The notes under the pieces: generated by a model | What the model was told of the DNA's origin: nothing | Databases searched by the model: none | The model's input: only the letters and a program-made list of their open reading frames with translations | Shown: in pieces, positions 8,831-18,382 of the stretch | How positions within the stretch are numbered: position 1 is the stretch's first letter | Layout: every line of letters begins with the position of its first letter | Assembly: GCF_011046895.1 (NCBI RefSeq) | Contig: NZ_CP049250.1 | Span: 2,144,501 to 2,208,500, forward strand | Reading direction: 5' to 3' | DNA length: 64,000 nt | Source: Rhizobium rhizoryzae | GTDB lineage: Bacteria; Pseudomonadota; Alphaproteobacteria; Rhizobiales; Rhizobiaceae | Program-made: the position numbers and the translations under genes

Positions 8831-10867
8831 ATGCGCTTTTCCAACACTTTCCTAGACGAGATACGCGACCGGGTGCCGATCTCGACGGTGATTGCGCGCC
8901 GCGTCACGTGGGATCGCAAGAAGACCAATGTCTCTCGTGGTGATTTCTGGGCCTGCTGCCCATTTCATGGTGAAAAGAGCCCGAGCTTCCACTGCGAGGA
9001 TCGCAAGGGGCGCTATCACTGTTTCGGTTGCGGTGTTTCCGGCGACCATTTCCGGTTTCTGCAGGAAATCGAGGGCATGAGCTTCGTCGAATCGGTGCAG
9101 ACCATCGCCGATCTGGCTGGAATCGCCATGCCGCAGCCGGATGTGCAGGCGGAAAAGCGTGAGAAGGAGCGCGCCACCCTCATCGATGTCATGGAAATGG
9201 CAACCCGCTTTTTCCAGGATCAGCTTCAAAGCGCGGTGGGAGCCAAGGCTAGGGCCTATCTGCGCGACCGTGGCCTGAGTGCGAAGACCATAGATACGTT
9301 CCGACTTGGCTATGCTCCCGACAGCCGCAACGCGCTGAAGGAGCATCTGGCGAGCAAAGGCATTCCGAAGGAGCAGATCGAGGCTTGCGGCCTGGTTGTT
9401 CATGGCGAGGGTATCGCCGTTTCCTACGACCGGTTCCGCGACCGCGTCATGTTTCCCATTCTTTCGTCCCGCGAAAAGGTGATCGCCTTCGGCGGGCGGG
9501 CCATGTCGCCGGATGCGCCTGCGAAATATCTGAACTCCAATGAGACCGAGCTCTTCCACAAGGGCAATGTGCTCTACAACTTCACGCGGGCCCGCAGAGC
9601 GTCGCAGATCGGTGCCCGCGGGCAGGCGGAGCAGGGAACGATCATCGCTGTCGAAGGCTATATGGATGTCATCGCGCTGCATCAGGCAGGCGTTGAAAAT
9701 GCCGTGGCTCCTCTTGGCACCGCGCTGACGGAAAACCAGCTCGAGCTGCTCTGGCGCATGACATCGGAGCCTGTTCTCTGCTTCGATGGCGACGGTGCCG
9801 GTGTCCGCGCTGCTCATCGCGCCGCCGATCTGGCGCTTCCGCACTTGAAACCCGGCCGCTCGGTGCGTTTTGCGCTTCTGCCCGATGGCAAGGATCCCGA
9901 TGATCTCGTGCGTCACGAGGGGCGGGAGCCGTTCGACCGCGTCATGGCACAGGCCAAGCCGCTTTCGGAGATGATCTGGTCGCGCGAGACGGCGGGTGGC
10001 GGTTTCGAGACACCGGAAAAGAAGGCCGAGCTCGAGGCACGCCTGAAGCAGATCGTCTCGGTGATTGCAGACGAAAGCGTGCGCCGTCTTTACCAGCAGG
10101 ATGTTCGCGAGCGGCTGAATGCACTTTTTCGCCCCCAATATGGCGCTGGGCAAGGGTTTGGAGGACAGGCCTTTGGCGGGCAGGCGCAACGGGGGCAGGG
10201 CCGACGGCCAGGTGGTGGTGCTGCCGGAGGCTTCGGCAACAAGGGGCAGGCGGCAGGTTCGAGCCGCAGCATGAGCGTATCGGATCGTTTGGCGCGCACG
10301 GGTGTCGTTCGCGGGTATCAGGAGCTTCCGGCACTGCGCGAGGTTGTCCTGGCGATCACCATTGTCAACCACCCGCAATTGCTGCTGGAGGAATATGACG
10401 AGATCGCCGCCATCGACTTCGAGAATCGCGATCTCCAGCGTTTCTGGTCGGCCATGCTGCCGGTTGCGGCGACGGCTGGTCCGCATCTGTCGCGGGACTA
10501 CCTTCTGGAAAAACTGGGCGCCCAGGGTTTCGAGCAACTGGTGGCGGCGCTGGATCAGCAGGTGCGCAATGCGCGCCTCTGGATTGCAACCGAACAGGCT
10601 GCCATTGAAGATGCGCGCGAAGGATATCGGCAGGCGCTTTCGCTGCACAAACGGACCAAGGCTCTGCGTTTCGAAAAGATGGGGCTGGAGCGGGAAATTG
10701 CGATCGCAACGGAAGCCGGTGATGAAAACAATATCGAGCCTTTGTTGCGGGCGCTCTCGGAAGTTCAGCTCGAGATTACGCGCATGGAAAATCAGGAAGC
10801 CATTATCGACGGATTCGGGGTCATGTCAGGCCGCGTGAAAGGTGCAGCGGTCAGCCATGGAAATTGA
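8831..10867 (+). CDS. dnaG: DNA primase
   Basis: 678 residues from the ATG at 8831, chosen because GAGGG lies 5 nt upstream and the protein then starts MRFSNTFLDEIRDRVPI, as alphaproteobacterial primases do. The CHC2 zinc finger is Cys43/His46 and Cys64/Cys67. The TOPRIM catalytic core follows, with VEGYMDVIALHQAG and CFDGDGAG. A Gly/Gln-rich low-complexity linker (about residues 440-475) separates the core from the C-terminal DnaB-binding helical domain. DnaG makes RNA primers at the replication fork. It lies upstream of rpoD, the classic macromolecular-synthesis order without rpsU. Confidence 0.97.
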   Translation: MRFSNTFLDEIRDRVPISTVIARRVTWDRKKTNVSRGDFWACCPFHGEKSPSFHCEDRKGRYHCFGCGVSGDHFRFLQEIEGMSFVESVQTIADLAGIAMPQPDVQAEKREKERATLIDVMEMATRFFQDQLQSAVGAKARAYLRDRGLSAKTIDTFRLGYAPDSRNALKEHLASKGIPKEQIEACGLVVHGEGIAVSYDRFRDRVMFPILSSREKVIAFGGRAMSPDAPAKYLNSNETELFHKGNVLYNFTRARRASQIGARGQAEQGTIIAVEGYMDVIALHQAGVENAVAPLGTALTENQLELLWRMTSEPVLCFDGDGAGVRAAHRAADLALPHLKPGRSVRFALLPDGKDPDDLVRHEGREPFDRVMAQAKPLSEMIWSRETAGGGFETPEKKAELEARLKQIVSVIADESVRRLYQQDVRERLNALFRPQYGAGQGFGGQAFGGQAQRGQGRRPGGGAAGGFGNKGQAAGSSRSMSVSDRLARTGVVRGYQELPALREVVLAITIVNHPQLLLEEYDEIAAIDFENRDLQRFWSAMLPVAATAGPHLSRDYLLEKLGAQGFEQLVAALDQQVRNARLWIATEQAAIEDAREGYRQALSLHKRTKALRFEKMGLEREIAIATEAGDENNIEPLLRALSEVQLEITRMENQEAIIDGFGVMSGRVKGAAVSHGN

Positions 10868-11262
10868 GGCCTGATCGGTTCTTGGTACGTTCGGGCATCT
10901 TGCCATACGGAAAATCATCACCACTTAAGCGACAACCGTGATGTGGTGTGAGGAAGCACGGTGGTTAGGCATTTTTCCACTTTAATCACTGTGTTGGCCC
11001 TTTAAAGGCTTGACGGGAGGGAAATTTGTGGGAATCACCGTCCTAGACATTCATAGGCGGAGTGAAGCACACCGACACACGAGCATGGTCCTTCGCCCTC
11101 GCGATAACCAGCTTTTGTTTTGTGGCTCAATTCCGCCTTGGTTAATCGGGAATTAATTGTCCACCCGGTACGTGTTCTGGTGCGATTCGCGACGCTGTCT
11201 TGACGGTGTTGTGGCGGCTTAGCTGAAGCGCTGCGAATGACGTCCAAGGAAAGACGAAATAC
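10868..11262. other. Intergenic region dnaG / rpoD
   Basis: 395 bp with no supported gene. It must contain the rpoD promoter. A TTGACG at 11010 could be a -35 element but no convincing -10 lies at normal spacing, so I do not call a promoter. Confidence 0.4.
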
Positions 11263-13314
11263 ATGGCAACAAAAGTCAAAGAAAACGAAGAAGCTGAAAA
11301 CGAACGCGACGGCGCAAGCGACGGTCCGCTTCTCGACCTTTCGGATGACGCGGTCAAGAAAATGATCAAGCTCGCGAAGAAGCGCGGCTATGTGACCATG
11401 GACGAGCTGAACGCGGTGCTTCCTTCGGAAGAAGTGACCTCTGAGCAGATCGAAGACACGATGGCGATGCTTTCCGACATGGGCATCAACGTTGTGGAAG
11501 ACGATGACGCCGAGGAAAAGGAAGCCGAGGAAGACAGCAGCGACGATGAGGCCGAAAGCGAAGGTGGCGAACTGACCACCACGACCGGCACGGCTGTTGC
11601 TGCGACCAAGAAGCGCGAGCCGACAGACCGTACCGATGATCCGGTGCGCATGTATCTGCGTGAAATGGGGTCTGTCGAGCTTCTGTCGCGCGAGGGCGAA
11701 ATTGCCATCGCCAAGCGCATCGAGGCCGGCCGCGAAACCATGATCGCGGGTCTGTGCGAAAGCCCGCTGACCTTCCAGGCGCTCATCATCTGGCGTGACG
11801 AGCTGAACGAAGGCACGACGCTGCTTCGCGAAATCATCGATCTTGAAACCACCTATTCCGGTCCGGAAGCCAAGGCTGCGCCGCAGTTCCAGAGCCCGGA
11901 AAAGATCGAGGCCGACCGCAAGGCTGCCGAGGAAAAGGAAAAGACGCGCCGGTCGCGTTCTCCGGCCAATGACGACGACATCACCAATGTCGGCGGCGAT
12001 ATGCCCATGCCGGAAGAAGAGGAAGAGGACGATGATGAATCGAGCCTTTCCCTTGCCGCCATGGAAGCGGAACTTCGCCCGCAGGTCATGGAAACGCTCG
12101 ACCTGATTGCCGATACCTACAAGAAGCTGCGCAAGCTGCAGGACCAGCAGGTGGAAGCCCGCCTGTCCTGCACGGGCACGCTTTCGTCCGGCCAGGAGCG
12201 TCGCTACAAGGAACTGAAGGATCAACTGATCACGGCGGTCAAGTCGCTGTCGCTCAACCAGAACCGTATCGATAGCCTTGTCGAGCAGCTTTACGACATC
12301 AACAAGCGCCTCGTTCAGAACGAAGGTCGCCTGCTGCGTCTTGCAGAGTCCTATGGCGTGAAGCGCGAGAGCTTCCTCGAGCAGTATCAGGGTGCCGAGC
12401 TGGATCCGCACTGGATGAAGTCCATCGCCAACCTCGCTGCGCGCGGCTGGAAGGAATTCGCCAAGTCGGAAAACCAGACGATCCGCGACATCCGTCAGGA
12501 AATCCAGAATCTGGCGACGGAAACCGGTATTTCGGTCACGGAATTCCGCCGTATCGTGCATATGGTGCAGAAGGGCGAGCGCGAGGCGCGCATTGCCAAG
12601 AAGGAAATGGTCGAGGCAAACCTGCGTCTCGTCATCTCCATCGCCAAGAAGTATACAAACCGTGGCTTGCAGTTCCTGGATCTTATTCAGGAAGGCAATA
12701 TCGGCTTGATGAAGGCGGTCGACAAGTTCGAATATCGTCGTGGCTACAAGTTCTCCACCTATGCAACCTGGTGGATTCGTCAGGCCATTACGCGTTCGAT
12801 TGCCGACCAGGCACGCACGATCCGTATTCCGGTTCACATGATCGAAACGATCAACAAGATCGTTCGTACCTCGCGCCAGATGCTGCACGAAATCGGTCGC
12901 GAGCCGACACCGGAAGAGCTGGCAGAAAAGCTGGCCATGCCGCTGGAGAAGGTGCGCAAGGTTCTGAAGATCGCCAAGGAGCCGATCTCTCTCGAAACCC
13001 CCGTGGGCGACGAAGAAGATAGCCACCTCGGAGACTTCATCGAGGACAAGAACGCGCTTCTGCCGATCGATGCTGCCATTCAGGCAAACCTGCGCGAGAC
13101 CACGACACGCGTTCTGGCGTCGCTGACGCCGCGTGAAGAGCGTGTTCTGCGCATGCGCTTTGGCATCGGTATGAACACGGACCATACGCTGGAAGAAGTC
13201 GGACAGCAGTTCTCGGTTACACGCGAGCGTATCCGCCAGATCGAGGCGAAGGCCCTTCGCAAGCTGAAGCACCCCAGCCGCTCGCGCAAACTGCGCAGCT
13301 TCCTGGATAGCTAA
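11263..13314 (+). CDS. rpoD: RNA polymerase primary sigma factor (sigma-70)
   Basis: 683 residues. Region 1.1 is followed by a strongly acidic stretch (about residues 80-110) and region 1.2 ([20 protein letters not shown]). The non-conserved region contains a second acidic run (about 245-265). Region 2 holds [20 protein letters not shown] and [14 protein letters not shown], the core-binding and -10 recognition helices. Region 4.2 ends in [20 protein letters not shown], the -35 reader. The length and insert fit alphaproteobacterial RpoD. A perfect terminator follows at once. Confidence 0.98.
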   Translation: MATKVKENEEAENERDGASDGPLLDLSDDAVKKMIKLAKKRGYVTMDELNAVLPSEEVTSEQIEDTMAMLSDMGINVVEDDDAEEKEAEEDSSDDEAESEGGELTTTTGTAVAATKKREPTDRTDDPVRMYLREMGSVELLSREGEIAIAKRIEAGRETMIAGLCESPLTFQALIIWRDELNEGTTLLREIIDLETTYSGPEAKAAPQFQSPEKIEADRKAAEEKEKTRRSRSPANDDDITNVGGDMPMPEEEEEDDDESSLSLAAMEAELRPQVMETLDLIADTYKKLRKLQDQQVEARLSCTGTLSSGQERRYKELKDQLITAVKSLSLNQNRIDSLVEQLYDINKRLVQNEGRLLRLAESYGVKRESFLEQYQGAELDPHWMKSIANLAARGWKEFAKSENQTIRDIRQEIQNLATETGISVTEFRRIVHMVQKGEREARIAKKEMVEANLRLVISIAKKYTNRGLQFLDLIQEGNIGLMKAVDKFEYRRGYKFSTYATWWIRQAITRSIADQARTIRIPVHMIETINKIVRTSRQMLHEIGREPTPEELAEKLAMPLEKVRKVLKIAKEPISLETPVGDEEDSHLGDFIEDKNALLPIDAAIQANLRETTTRVLASLTPREERVLRMRFGIGMNTDHTLEEVGQQFSVTRERIRQIEAKALRKLKHPSRSRKLRSFLDS

Positions 13315-13339
13315 ACCGATCTTGTCTTAAAGATTACGA

Positions 13340-13371
13340 CCCGGCGGAACCGACCTTCCGCCGGGTTTTTT
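13340..13371 (+). terminator. rpoD terminator
   Basis: Perfect stem CCCGGCGGAA / TTCCGCCGGG with a 6-nt loop and a TTTTTT tail. Confidence 0.9.
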
Positions 13372-13439
13372 GTTGGTGCACTCGCTTTTGATGCGCTAGG
13401 CTCTCGATTGTCTACGCCTATCCGCCTACATGTGGATGC

Positions 13440-14483
13440 ATGCAGGATGAACCTGACCATCAGTCGCCAATTCAAGAGGCCTCTCCAAAACCCGGTTACC
13501 CGCTGGGCGCCGTGGCGTCTGTTGCCATTCACGTCGTGGTTCTTGGGGTCATTCTGATCGGTCTGCCTCACTCCGATCCGCCGCAGCCGACGGAAGAGAC
13601 AGTGTCAGTCGAGATCGTTCCGCCGCCTGAACCTGAGCCGGAAAAGCCGCCTGAGCAACCTCCGGCGCCGAAGGCGGAAGAACCGCCGCCACCGCCGCCA
13701 CCTCCACCGCCACCGCAGGACAAGCCGGATCCCGAAAAGCCTGAGGCTGCCATGCAGACACCTGTGCTTCGACCTGCATTTCAGTTCGGCGAAAAGGATA
13801 GTGGTCCGGAAAAGGCCCTGGATGGTGATGGCGCCGAGGCAGCCAAGCCAGAGCCTGCGCCACCTGTGCCGCAGGAAACACAGGCTGAAGCCAAACCCGT
13901 TGAAGCGCCGCAGGAGCCTCCGCCGTCCGCGGATGCCCAGACCGCCGAACAGGTTGAGAAGCCCGCTGAAGCCCAGCCGGAGATCGCCTTGCCGGAAGTC
14001 GGCACACCGGCCAACGCGGGGCAGGGAGAGGCTCTTGCCTCTGTTGTTCCCCTGCCGATGGCAAAGCCTGAGAAACCCGCCGATACTGAACGCAAGCCAC
14101 CGGCAGCTCAGACGAAGGCTACCCTGCGGGAGGCCAGGAAACTCTATTCCGCCTCTGCCAACGGCGAAATGGTGGCGATGATGGCAATGGCTGGTGTGCC
14201 GCGGGAGCAGCGCGCATCACAGCTGTGTGCCACGGAATTGCGTGAGCAGTTGAAACACAGCAAAGAACGGTTCGACCCGGAATACCTGCCGAATATCCGT
14301 CTCCAGTCCGGCAATGTGATGCAGGTCGATCTCGCAGCTTTTCGTGCGTCCGGCGTCTGGTACGATATTCACTATCGATGCGAAGTGGATGGCGATGCAA
14401 CGCGCGTGACGAGCTTCCAGTTCGCCGTGGGGGAGAAGGTGCCTCGCAGCCAATGGGCGGCACGCCGCTTCCCGGTTCATTGA
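13440..14483 (+). CDS. DUF930 protein with TonB-like N-terminus
   Basis: 347 residues. One transmembrane helix (about residues 21-41) is followed by VSVEIVPPPEPEPEKPP and a long Pro/Glu/Ala-rich stretch (to about residue 215) like the periplasm-spanning part of TonB. The C-terminal domain (about 230-347) is DUF930, with RASQLCATELREQL, VWYDIHYRCEVDG and VPRSQWAARRFP. It is probably a periplasmic, inner-membrane-anchored envelope protein. No ExbB/ExbD or receptor gene is nearby, so a TonB role is not supported. The stop is 13 bp from the yjbQ-like gene, suggesting co-transcription. Confidence 0.75.
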   Translation: MQDEPDHQSPIQEASPKPGYPLGAVASVAIHVVVLGVILIGLPHSDPPQPTEETVSVEIVPPPEPEPEKPPEQPPAPKAEEPPPPPPPPPPPQDKPDPEKPEAAMQTPVLRPAFQFGEKDSGPEKALDGDGAEAAKPEPAPPVPQETQAEAKPVEAPQEPPPSADAQTAEQVEKPAEAQPEIALPEVGTPANAGQGEALASVVPLPMAKPEKPADTERKPPAAQTKATLREARKLYSASANGEMVAMMAMAGVPREQRASQLCATELREQLKHSKERFDPEYLPNIRLQSGNVMQVDLAAFRASGVWYDIHYRCEVDGDATRVTSFQFAVGEKVPRSQWAARRFPVH

Positions 14484-14496
14484 GAAAGGCGCAAGC

Positions 14497-14919
14497 ATGC
14501 CGCAGACGACGCTGAGGATCCCCACGCGGGGCCAGGGGCTTTACGAGTTTACCGAGAAGGCGAGCGCCTTTGTGCAGCAGGCCGGCACAATGGAAGGCCT
14601 GTTGACGGTTTTTGTCCGGCATACGTCCTGTTCGCTGATCATTCAGGAGAATGCCGACCCAGACGTCCAGACTGATTTGAAGCATTTCTTTCAACGGCTG
14701 GTTCCACCGAGCGACGACGCCTCGATGCGCTGGATGATCCATACGACTGAAGGGCCGGACGATATGCCAGCACATGTGAAATCTGCGCTGACGCAAGTAT
14801 CGATCGGAATCCCAGTCATGGCTGGTCGTCTGGTCCTTGGCACATGGCAGGGGATCTACCTCTTCGAACACCGTGACAGGCCTCATCAACGCGAGGTGGT
14901 CTTGCATGTGTCTTCATGA
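14497..14919 (+). CDS. YjbQ-family protein (UPF0047)
   Basis: 140 residues, typical family length. HTSCSLIIQENADP and the C-terminal LGTWQGIYLFEHRD are the conserved family segments, with histidines suited to metal binding. Some members complement thiamine-phosphate synthase defects; the physiological role is uncertain. It probably shares an mRNA with the DUF930 gene 13 bp upstream. Confidence 0.88.
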   Translation: MPQTTLRIPTRGQGLYEFTEKASAFVQQAGTMEGLLTVFVRHTSCSLIIQENADPDVQTDLKHFFQRLVPPSDDASMRWMIHTTEGPDDMPAHVKSALTQVSIGIPVMAGRLVLGTWQGIYLFEHRDRPHQREVVLHVSS

Positions 14920-15024
14920 GCAGATGAATGCTTTCTGAATGCGAAATTCGGAACCTGTTCAGAAGTTTGGTGCTATTTCTCCACCATCGCCGTAGAGGCC
15001 AAGAATTAGCCGGAGACCCCGCCC

Positions 15025-15411
15025 ATGAAAATGATCATCACCAAGACCGTTCTTGCTGCAGCCGTGATGGCAACGGCAACCTTGGCACCGCTTGCCAGTG
15101 CGTCAGCCTCTGACGATCTACGGATCCAGGTCCAGTTCTTCGATGGTCGTCGTGATGAGGGACCGCGCTGGGACCGTGGCCCGGATCGTGATTGGGGGCG
15201 TGATCGTGGCCGTGACTGGGGCCGCGATCGTGATCGCGACCGGGGCTGTGCTTCCTGGATGGCTGAGGAAAAGGCATCCCGCATGGGCCTTCGCCGCGCG
15301 CATGTGGTTGATGTCAATCGTCGTGTCGTTGTCGTCAACGGCTATGATCGCGGTGGTCCGAACCGCATCATTTTCGCCAACGAGCGTGGTTGCCCGGTCG
15401 TGAGCCGCTGA
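15025..15411 (+). CDS. Small secreted Arg/Asp-rich protein
   Basis: 128 residues with a clear signal peptide (MKMIITKTVLAAAVMATATL then an Ala-rich cleavage area near residue 30). The middle holds an imperfect repeat of D-R-x-W-G-R-D-R units (about residues 48-75). The C-terminal part (GCASWMAEEKASRMGLRRAH) resembles small rhizobial secreted proteins of unknown function with two cysteines (GCAS and GCPV) that could form a disulfide. I do not recognise a named family. An AGCCGGAGA ribosome site lies upstream. Confidence 0.7.
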   Translation: MKMIITKTVLAAAVMATATLAPLASASASDDLRIQVQFFDGRRDEGPRWDRGPDRDWGRDRGRDWGRDRDRDRGCASWMAEEKASRMGLRRAHVVDVNRRVVVVNGYDRGGPNRIIFANERGCPVVSR

Positions 15412-15437
15412 ACAACGGGCTTGTTTTGATCTGTTCT

Positions 15438-15477
15438 TGCCGTCGATAGCGAGGGCTCCGGCCCTATGTCGACGGCA
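15438..15477. terminator. Nested inverted repeat between secreted protein and LysR gene
   Basis: Outer arms TGCCGTCGA / TCGACGGCA enclose an inner hairpin AGGGC-TCCG-GCCCT. There is no T run, so it may be a factor-assisted terminator of the convergent genes or a cruciform-forming element. Confidence 0.4.
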
Positions 15478-15628
15478 TTGCGCCTGTCGCGATAAGGTGG
15501 ATCAGAAGCCGGTCTGTTGGGACAAGTACAACAATATTAAGTAAGTCTATGAAGGTAGATCGAAAATTATTTCGATGTAGCCGCAATATTTGTATTTGCT
15601 TAGTTCAATCAATATATCAAAAAAGCGC

Positions 15629-16507
15629 CTAAACATGTTCCTTCAGGAAATCGACGAAGGCCCGCACTCGCGGAATGTTTTGGCGTCCTGGCAACATGAG
15701 TGCGGAAAGGGGTTTTGGATCCGGATCGTGTTGCCCCTCCAGAAGCTTGATCAAGCGACCGTCAGCCAGTGCGGGCTCGCCTAGAAAATCTCCTAACCTG
15801 ATTATTCCAACACCAGCTATCGCCATTTTGAGCAATGTGTCTGCGCTATCCGATGAAACCGATCCGCTGACTGCCACTTTTTCTACGACCCCGTCGCTGA
15901 TCATCGGCCACAAGGCTTGCCCTGCAAATCCTGTAAGCAGCAGGCAATTATGGTTCTTCAGATCGGCTGGAGTTCTCGGGAAGCCTCTGCGTTCGAGGTA
16001 GCCCGGACTTGCGGCGATGATCCTTTTCACGGTTCCCAGGCGCGCAACAACCAGATCGCTATCTTGTAAGGAACCGACTCGAATTGTGACGTCGATTTGC
16101 TCTTCCATCGGATCGATCCGCTGGTCCGAAACCGCCACATCAATCGTCACATCCGGAAATCGCAAGAGAAATTCGGGGAGTATGGGGGCCAGCTTGTAGT
16201 GCGCAAAAGCGGTTCCGCAGTTGACCCGCAGGTGGCCTTTGACCTGCCCGGCCTTTTGATAGATGTCCGCTGCCGCTGCGTCAGCCAAAATAGTCATCTG
16301 ACGAGCGTAGCCTAAAAGAACATGGCCTTCTGGCGTGAACACCAGTCTTCGCGTGGAGCGGTGAACCAGCTTTACGCCCAGCCGAGTTTCAAGCCGCGTC
16401 ATTACTCGGGACACAGCAGAGGGACTAATGCCTTCTTCGTCGGAAACGGCTGCGAAAGTTCCTAGTTCGAAAAGGCGAATAAAGAGACGCATTTCTAGTG
16501 TAAGCAT
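15629..16507 (-). CDS. LysR-family transcriptional regulator
   Basis: 292 residues. The N-terminal winged HTH (about residues 1-60) has the family pattern FAAVSDEEGISPSAVSRVMTRLE followed by LVHRSTRRLVFTPEG. The rest is the periplasmic-binding-like effector domain, with NHNCLLL and a GVGIIRLGDFL segment near the C-terminus. It is transcribed away from the oxygenase genes across a 212-bp A/T-rich gap, the classical arrangement of a LysR activator with its target operon. The inducer is unknown and is plausibly the substrate or product of the oxygenases. Confidence 0.92.
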   Translation of the reverse strand: MLTLEMRLFIRLFELGTFAAVSDEEGISPSAVSRVMTRLETRLGVKLVHRSTRRLVFTPEGHVLLGYARQMTILADAAAADIYQKAGQVKGHLRVNCGTAFAHYKLAPILPEFLLRFPDVTIDVAVSDQRIDPMEEQIDVTIRVGSLQDSDLVVARLGTVKRIIAASPGYLERRGFPRTPADLKNHNCLLLTGFAGQALWPMISDGVVEKVAVSGSVSSDSADTLLKMAIAGVGIIRLGDFLGEPALADGRLIKLLEGQHDPDPKPLSALMLPGRQNIPRVRAFVDFLKEHV

Positions 16508-16719
16508 CTTTGCTTTCTACATTCGTGACGCAGACGCCAAACAGAGTTGCCTCCGGAGCGATTTTCAAGAGTTTCTATCTATACTAAGAGTTGCGCTCAT
16601 CAATAAAAGCAAAAAGTCGGAACATCGAGGACGGAAACCTCCGAGGGTTTACCGTGAGCGTCCTATAATATTGTTATCAGAATTTTTATTATAATAAAAA
16701 TATTTTATGTGGAGGGCAT
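16508..16719. promoter_or_regulatory. A/T-rich divergent promoter region with 20-bp palindrome
   Basis: TATAAT at 16664-16669 is a good -10 element for the oxygenase operon but has no clear -35, as expected for activator-dependent promoters. A perfect palindrome ATTTTTATTATAATAAAAAT lies at 16682-16701, just before the GGAGGG ribosome site at 16711. Assignment as operator or leader hairpin is inference. Confidence 0.5.
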
Positions 16720-17562
16720 ATGAGTAATTTGCAGGCAGTGAAAAAAGAAAACTGTCATGAGTTTCAAGAAACATACAATAGAGATTACGTTATTGAGACT
16801 ACCAAATATAGTCTTAACAAGGATCATATTACAGCTCTGGCCAAGGGTGAAGTGCGCGTCGTCAAGGTGAAGGGGTTTGCCAACGGCCCTTCTTGTGACC
16901 TTATCAGCAAGGGGCAGACGAGCCTTGGCTTTCAGCCTTATATAAACGTTTCGGAAGTTCGTAAAATCGGCATGGCCTTCTACGAAACCGAAATGAAACA
17001 AGAACTCATCGACAAATACTTCACTGTTGCCAGTGACCACCAAAACGATTTTCGCAAGGCATGTGAACCCTTCGGTTCTCCGTTGGATACGCTGCGCGCG
17101 CTGCTGGACGAAATCTGGCCCGCAGGTGCTAATCTCCAAACGATATTTGGGCGGAAAATGTTCGTCGGCCTTTCGCGCATGGTCGAACCCGATACGACCT
17201 TCCTCGCTCATCATGACATTTTTTCTGAAGATGCTCCCGGCATTGAGGAAGCAGAGTCGCTTACTGCGCAATTTGCCGCAAACATCTACTTCCAGGTGCC
17301 AGACATCGGCGGTGAGCTTCTGATGTGGCACAAGAACATGACCACTCAAGAGTTCAATGAACGTCGCAAAGGCAAATACGGCATTGCCATAGAAGACCTT
17401 CCGCCGCCCGATGTGGTCATCAAGCCGGGTCGGGGCGATCTTTTGATTTTCGACTCCCGCAAGATCCACGCCGTCGCATCTCCGCGCGGATCGTCGCGTA
17501 TGGCGGTCTCATTCTTCATCGGATATCGCGGGGAAGAATGCCCGCTCACATATTGGAGCTGA
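16720..17562 (+). CDS. 2-oxoglutarate/Fe(II)-dependent oxygenase, copy 1
   Basis: 280 residues. The iron site is readable: FLAHHD gives His164-x-Asp166, and KIHAV gives the distal His250. Arg260 lies ten residues later, as for the arginine that binds the 2-oxoglutarate carboxylate. The Asp is present, so this fits a hydroxylase or desaturase rather than a radical halogenase, where Gly or Ala replaces it. The double-stranded beta-helix part is about residues 145-275; the N-terminal helical part has FYETEMKQELIDKY, shared with the next gene. The ribosome site GGAGGG is strong. It is first in a three-gene unit with a paralogue 4 bp downstream and an MFS transporter. The substrate is unknown; small-molecule or amino-acid hydroxylation is an inference. 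Confidence 0.85.
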   Translation: MSNLQAVKKENCHEFQETYNRDYVIETTKYSLNKDHITALAKGEVRVVKVKGFANGPSCDLISKGQTSLGFQPYINVSEVRKIGMAFYETEMKQELIDKYFTVASDHQNDFRKACEPFGSPLDTLRALLDEIWPAGANLQTIFGRKMFVGLSRMVEPDTTFLAHHDIFSEDAPGIEEAESLTAQFAANIYFQVPDIGGELLMWHKNMTTQEFNERRKGKYGIAIEDLPPPDVVIKPGRGDLLIFDSRKIHAVASPRGSSRMAVSFFIGYRGEECPLTYWS

Positions 17563-17566
17563 ACCC

Positions 17567-18382
17567 ATGAACGTGGCTATTCACAAGACTGCTCCCGCAT
17601 CCGCTACAGACCCGGTCCGTGTCTCTTCCAGGCTGACCGCTGAAGACGTGGGGGCGTTGATCCGGAATGAAATTCAGGTTCTCCGGATTCCTGACTTCAT
17701 TTCGCGCGATGCCTGCAAGCATATCACCAAGGGGCTCAAGTCCACGGGGTATAACGACTATCTGAACGCACCGAAGGTCGGCCGTATCGGCATGTCGTAT
17801 TTCGAGACCGGCATGAAGCAGGAAATCATCGAACACTATTTCGATACGGCGATGGATAATATCAATCTCCTGCGAGCCGCCTGTGCGCCTTATCCTTGCC
17901 CGATGGACACCTTTCGTTGTGCGATGGACGAAACCTGGGCGCAGGGGTGCACGCTTCAAACGCTCTTCGGGAAAAAAATGTTTGTCGGACTTTCACGCTG
18001 CATGAAGCCTGGAATTCCACTCAAAGCGCATCATGACATGTTCGGACGACATGCACCCAATACTCCTGAAGCTGAATCCCTGATCAGCCAATTTGCGATC
18101 AACATCTATATTGATGTGCCAGAGAAGGGTGGCGAAATAGGGATGTGGAACGACGAGATATCGGATGCCGAGTTCCTGGAGCGGCGGGGTGGCGATTATG
18201 CAATTCCGCTCGAACACCTCGGACCTTGCGATTATTCGGCCAAACCCGAAAACGGCGACTTGATCCTCTTCAATGCCCGAAAACTCCACGCAGTTTTGCC
18301 CGGCGAAGGCGTGGATCGACTGACCATATCTGGTTTCCTTGGCTATCGAGGCGCGAAGGAGCCTTTGACGGTATGGAGCTGA
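17567..18382 (+). CDS. 2-oxoglutarate/Fe(II)-dependent oxygenase, copy 2
   Basis: 271 residues, paralogous to the preceding protein along its whole length (FETGMKQEIIEHYF, FGKKMFVGLSR, AESLISQFAINIY, final TVWS). The iron ligands are His155-x-Asp157 (KAHHDMF) and His241 (KLHAV), and Arg251 is the 2-oxoglutarate-binding candidate. Both copies keep all four residues, so both should be active. The start lies 4 bp after the stop of copy 1, and the 3' end overlaps the MFS start by 10 bp, so translation is coupled. Two retained active copies suggest two sequential oxidations or two substrates rather than redundancy. Confidence 0.85.
   Translation: MNVAIHKTAPASATDPVRVSSRLTAEDVGALIRNEIQVLRIPDFISRDACKHITKGLKSTGYNDYLNAPKVGRIGMSYFETGMKQEIIEHYFDTAMDNINLLRAACAPYPCPMDTFRCAMDETWAQGCTLQTLFGKKMFVGLSRCMKPGIPLKAHHDMFGRHAPNTPEAESLISQFAINIYIDVPEKGGEIGMWNDEISDAEFLERRGGDYAIPLEHLGPCDYSAKPENGDLILFNARKLHAVLPGEGVDRLTISGFLGYRGAKEPLTVWS

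Noticed and set aside
8852..10648. A 598-codon open frame antisense to dnaG
   Set aside because: Shadow of dnaG; no ribosome site and no recognisable domain.
10990..11060. Sigma-70 promoter before rpoD
   Set aside because: TTGACG is present at 11010, but no acceptable -10 box lies 16-18 bp downstream.
11035..13272. A 745-codon open frame antisense to rpoD
   Set aside because: It mirrors the codon structure of rpoD in a GC-rich genome; the rpoD product is certain and the antisense product has no domain.
13440..14483. Functional TonB
   Set aside because: The C-terminal domain is DUF930, not the TonB C-domain, and exbBD are absent.
18145..18372. N-terminal extension of the MFS gene
   Set aside because: The 76 extra codons lie entirely in the second oxygenase in another frame; translation starts at 18373.
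16720..18382. Radical halogenases of the BesD type
   Set aside because: Both proteins have Asp at the position where halogenases have Gly or Ala, so hydroxylation or desaturation is more likely.
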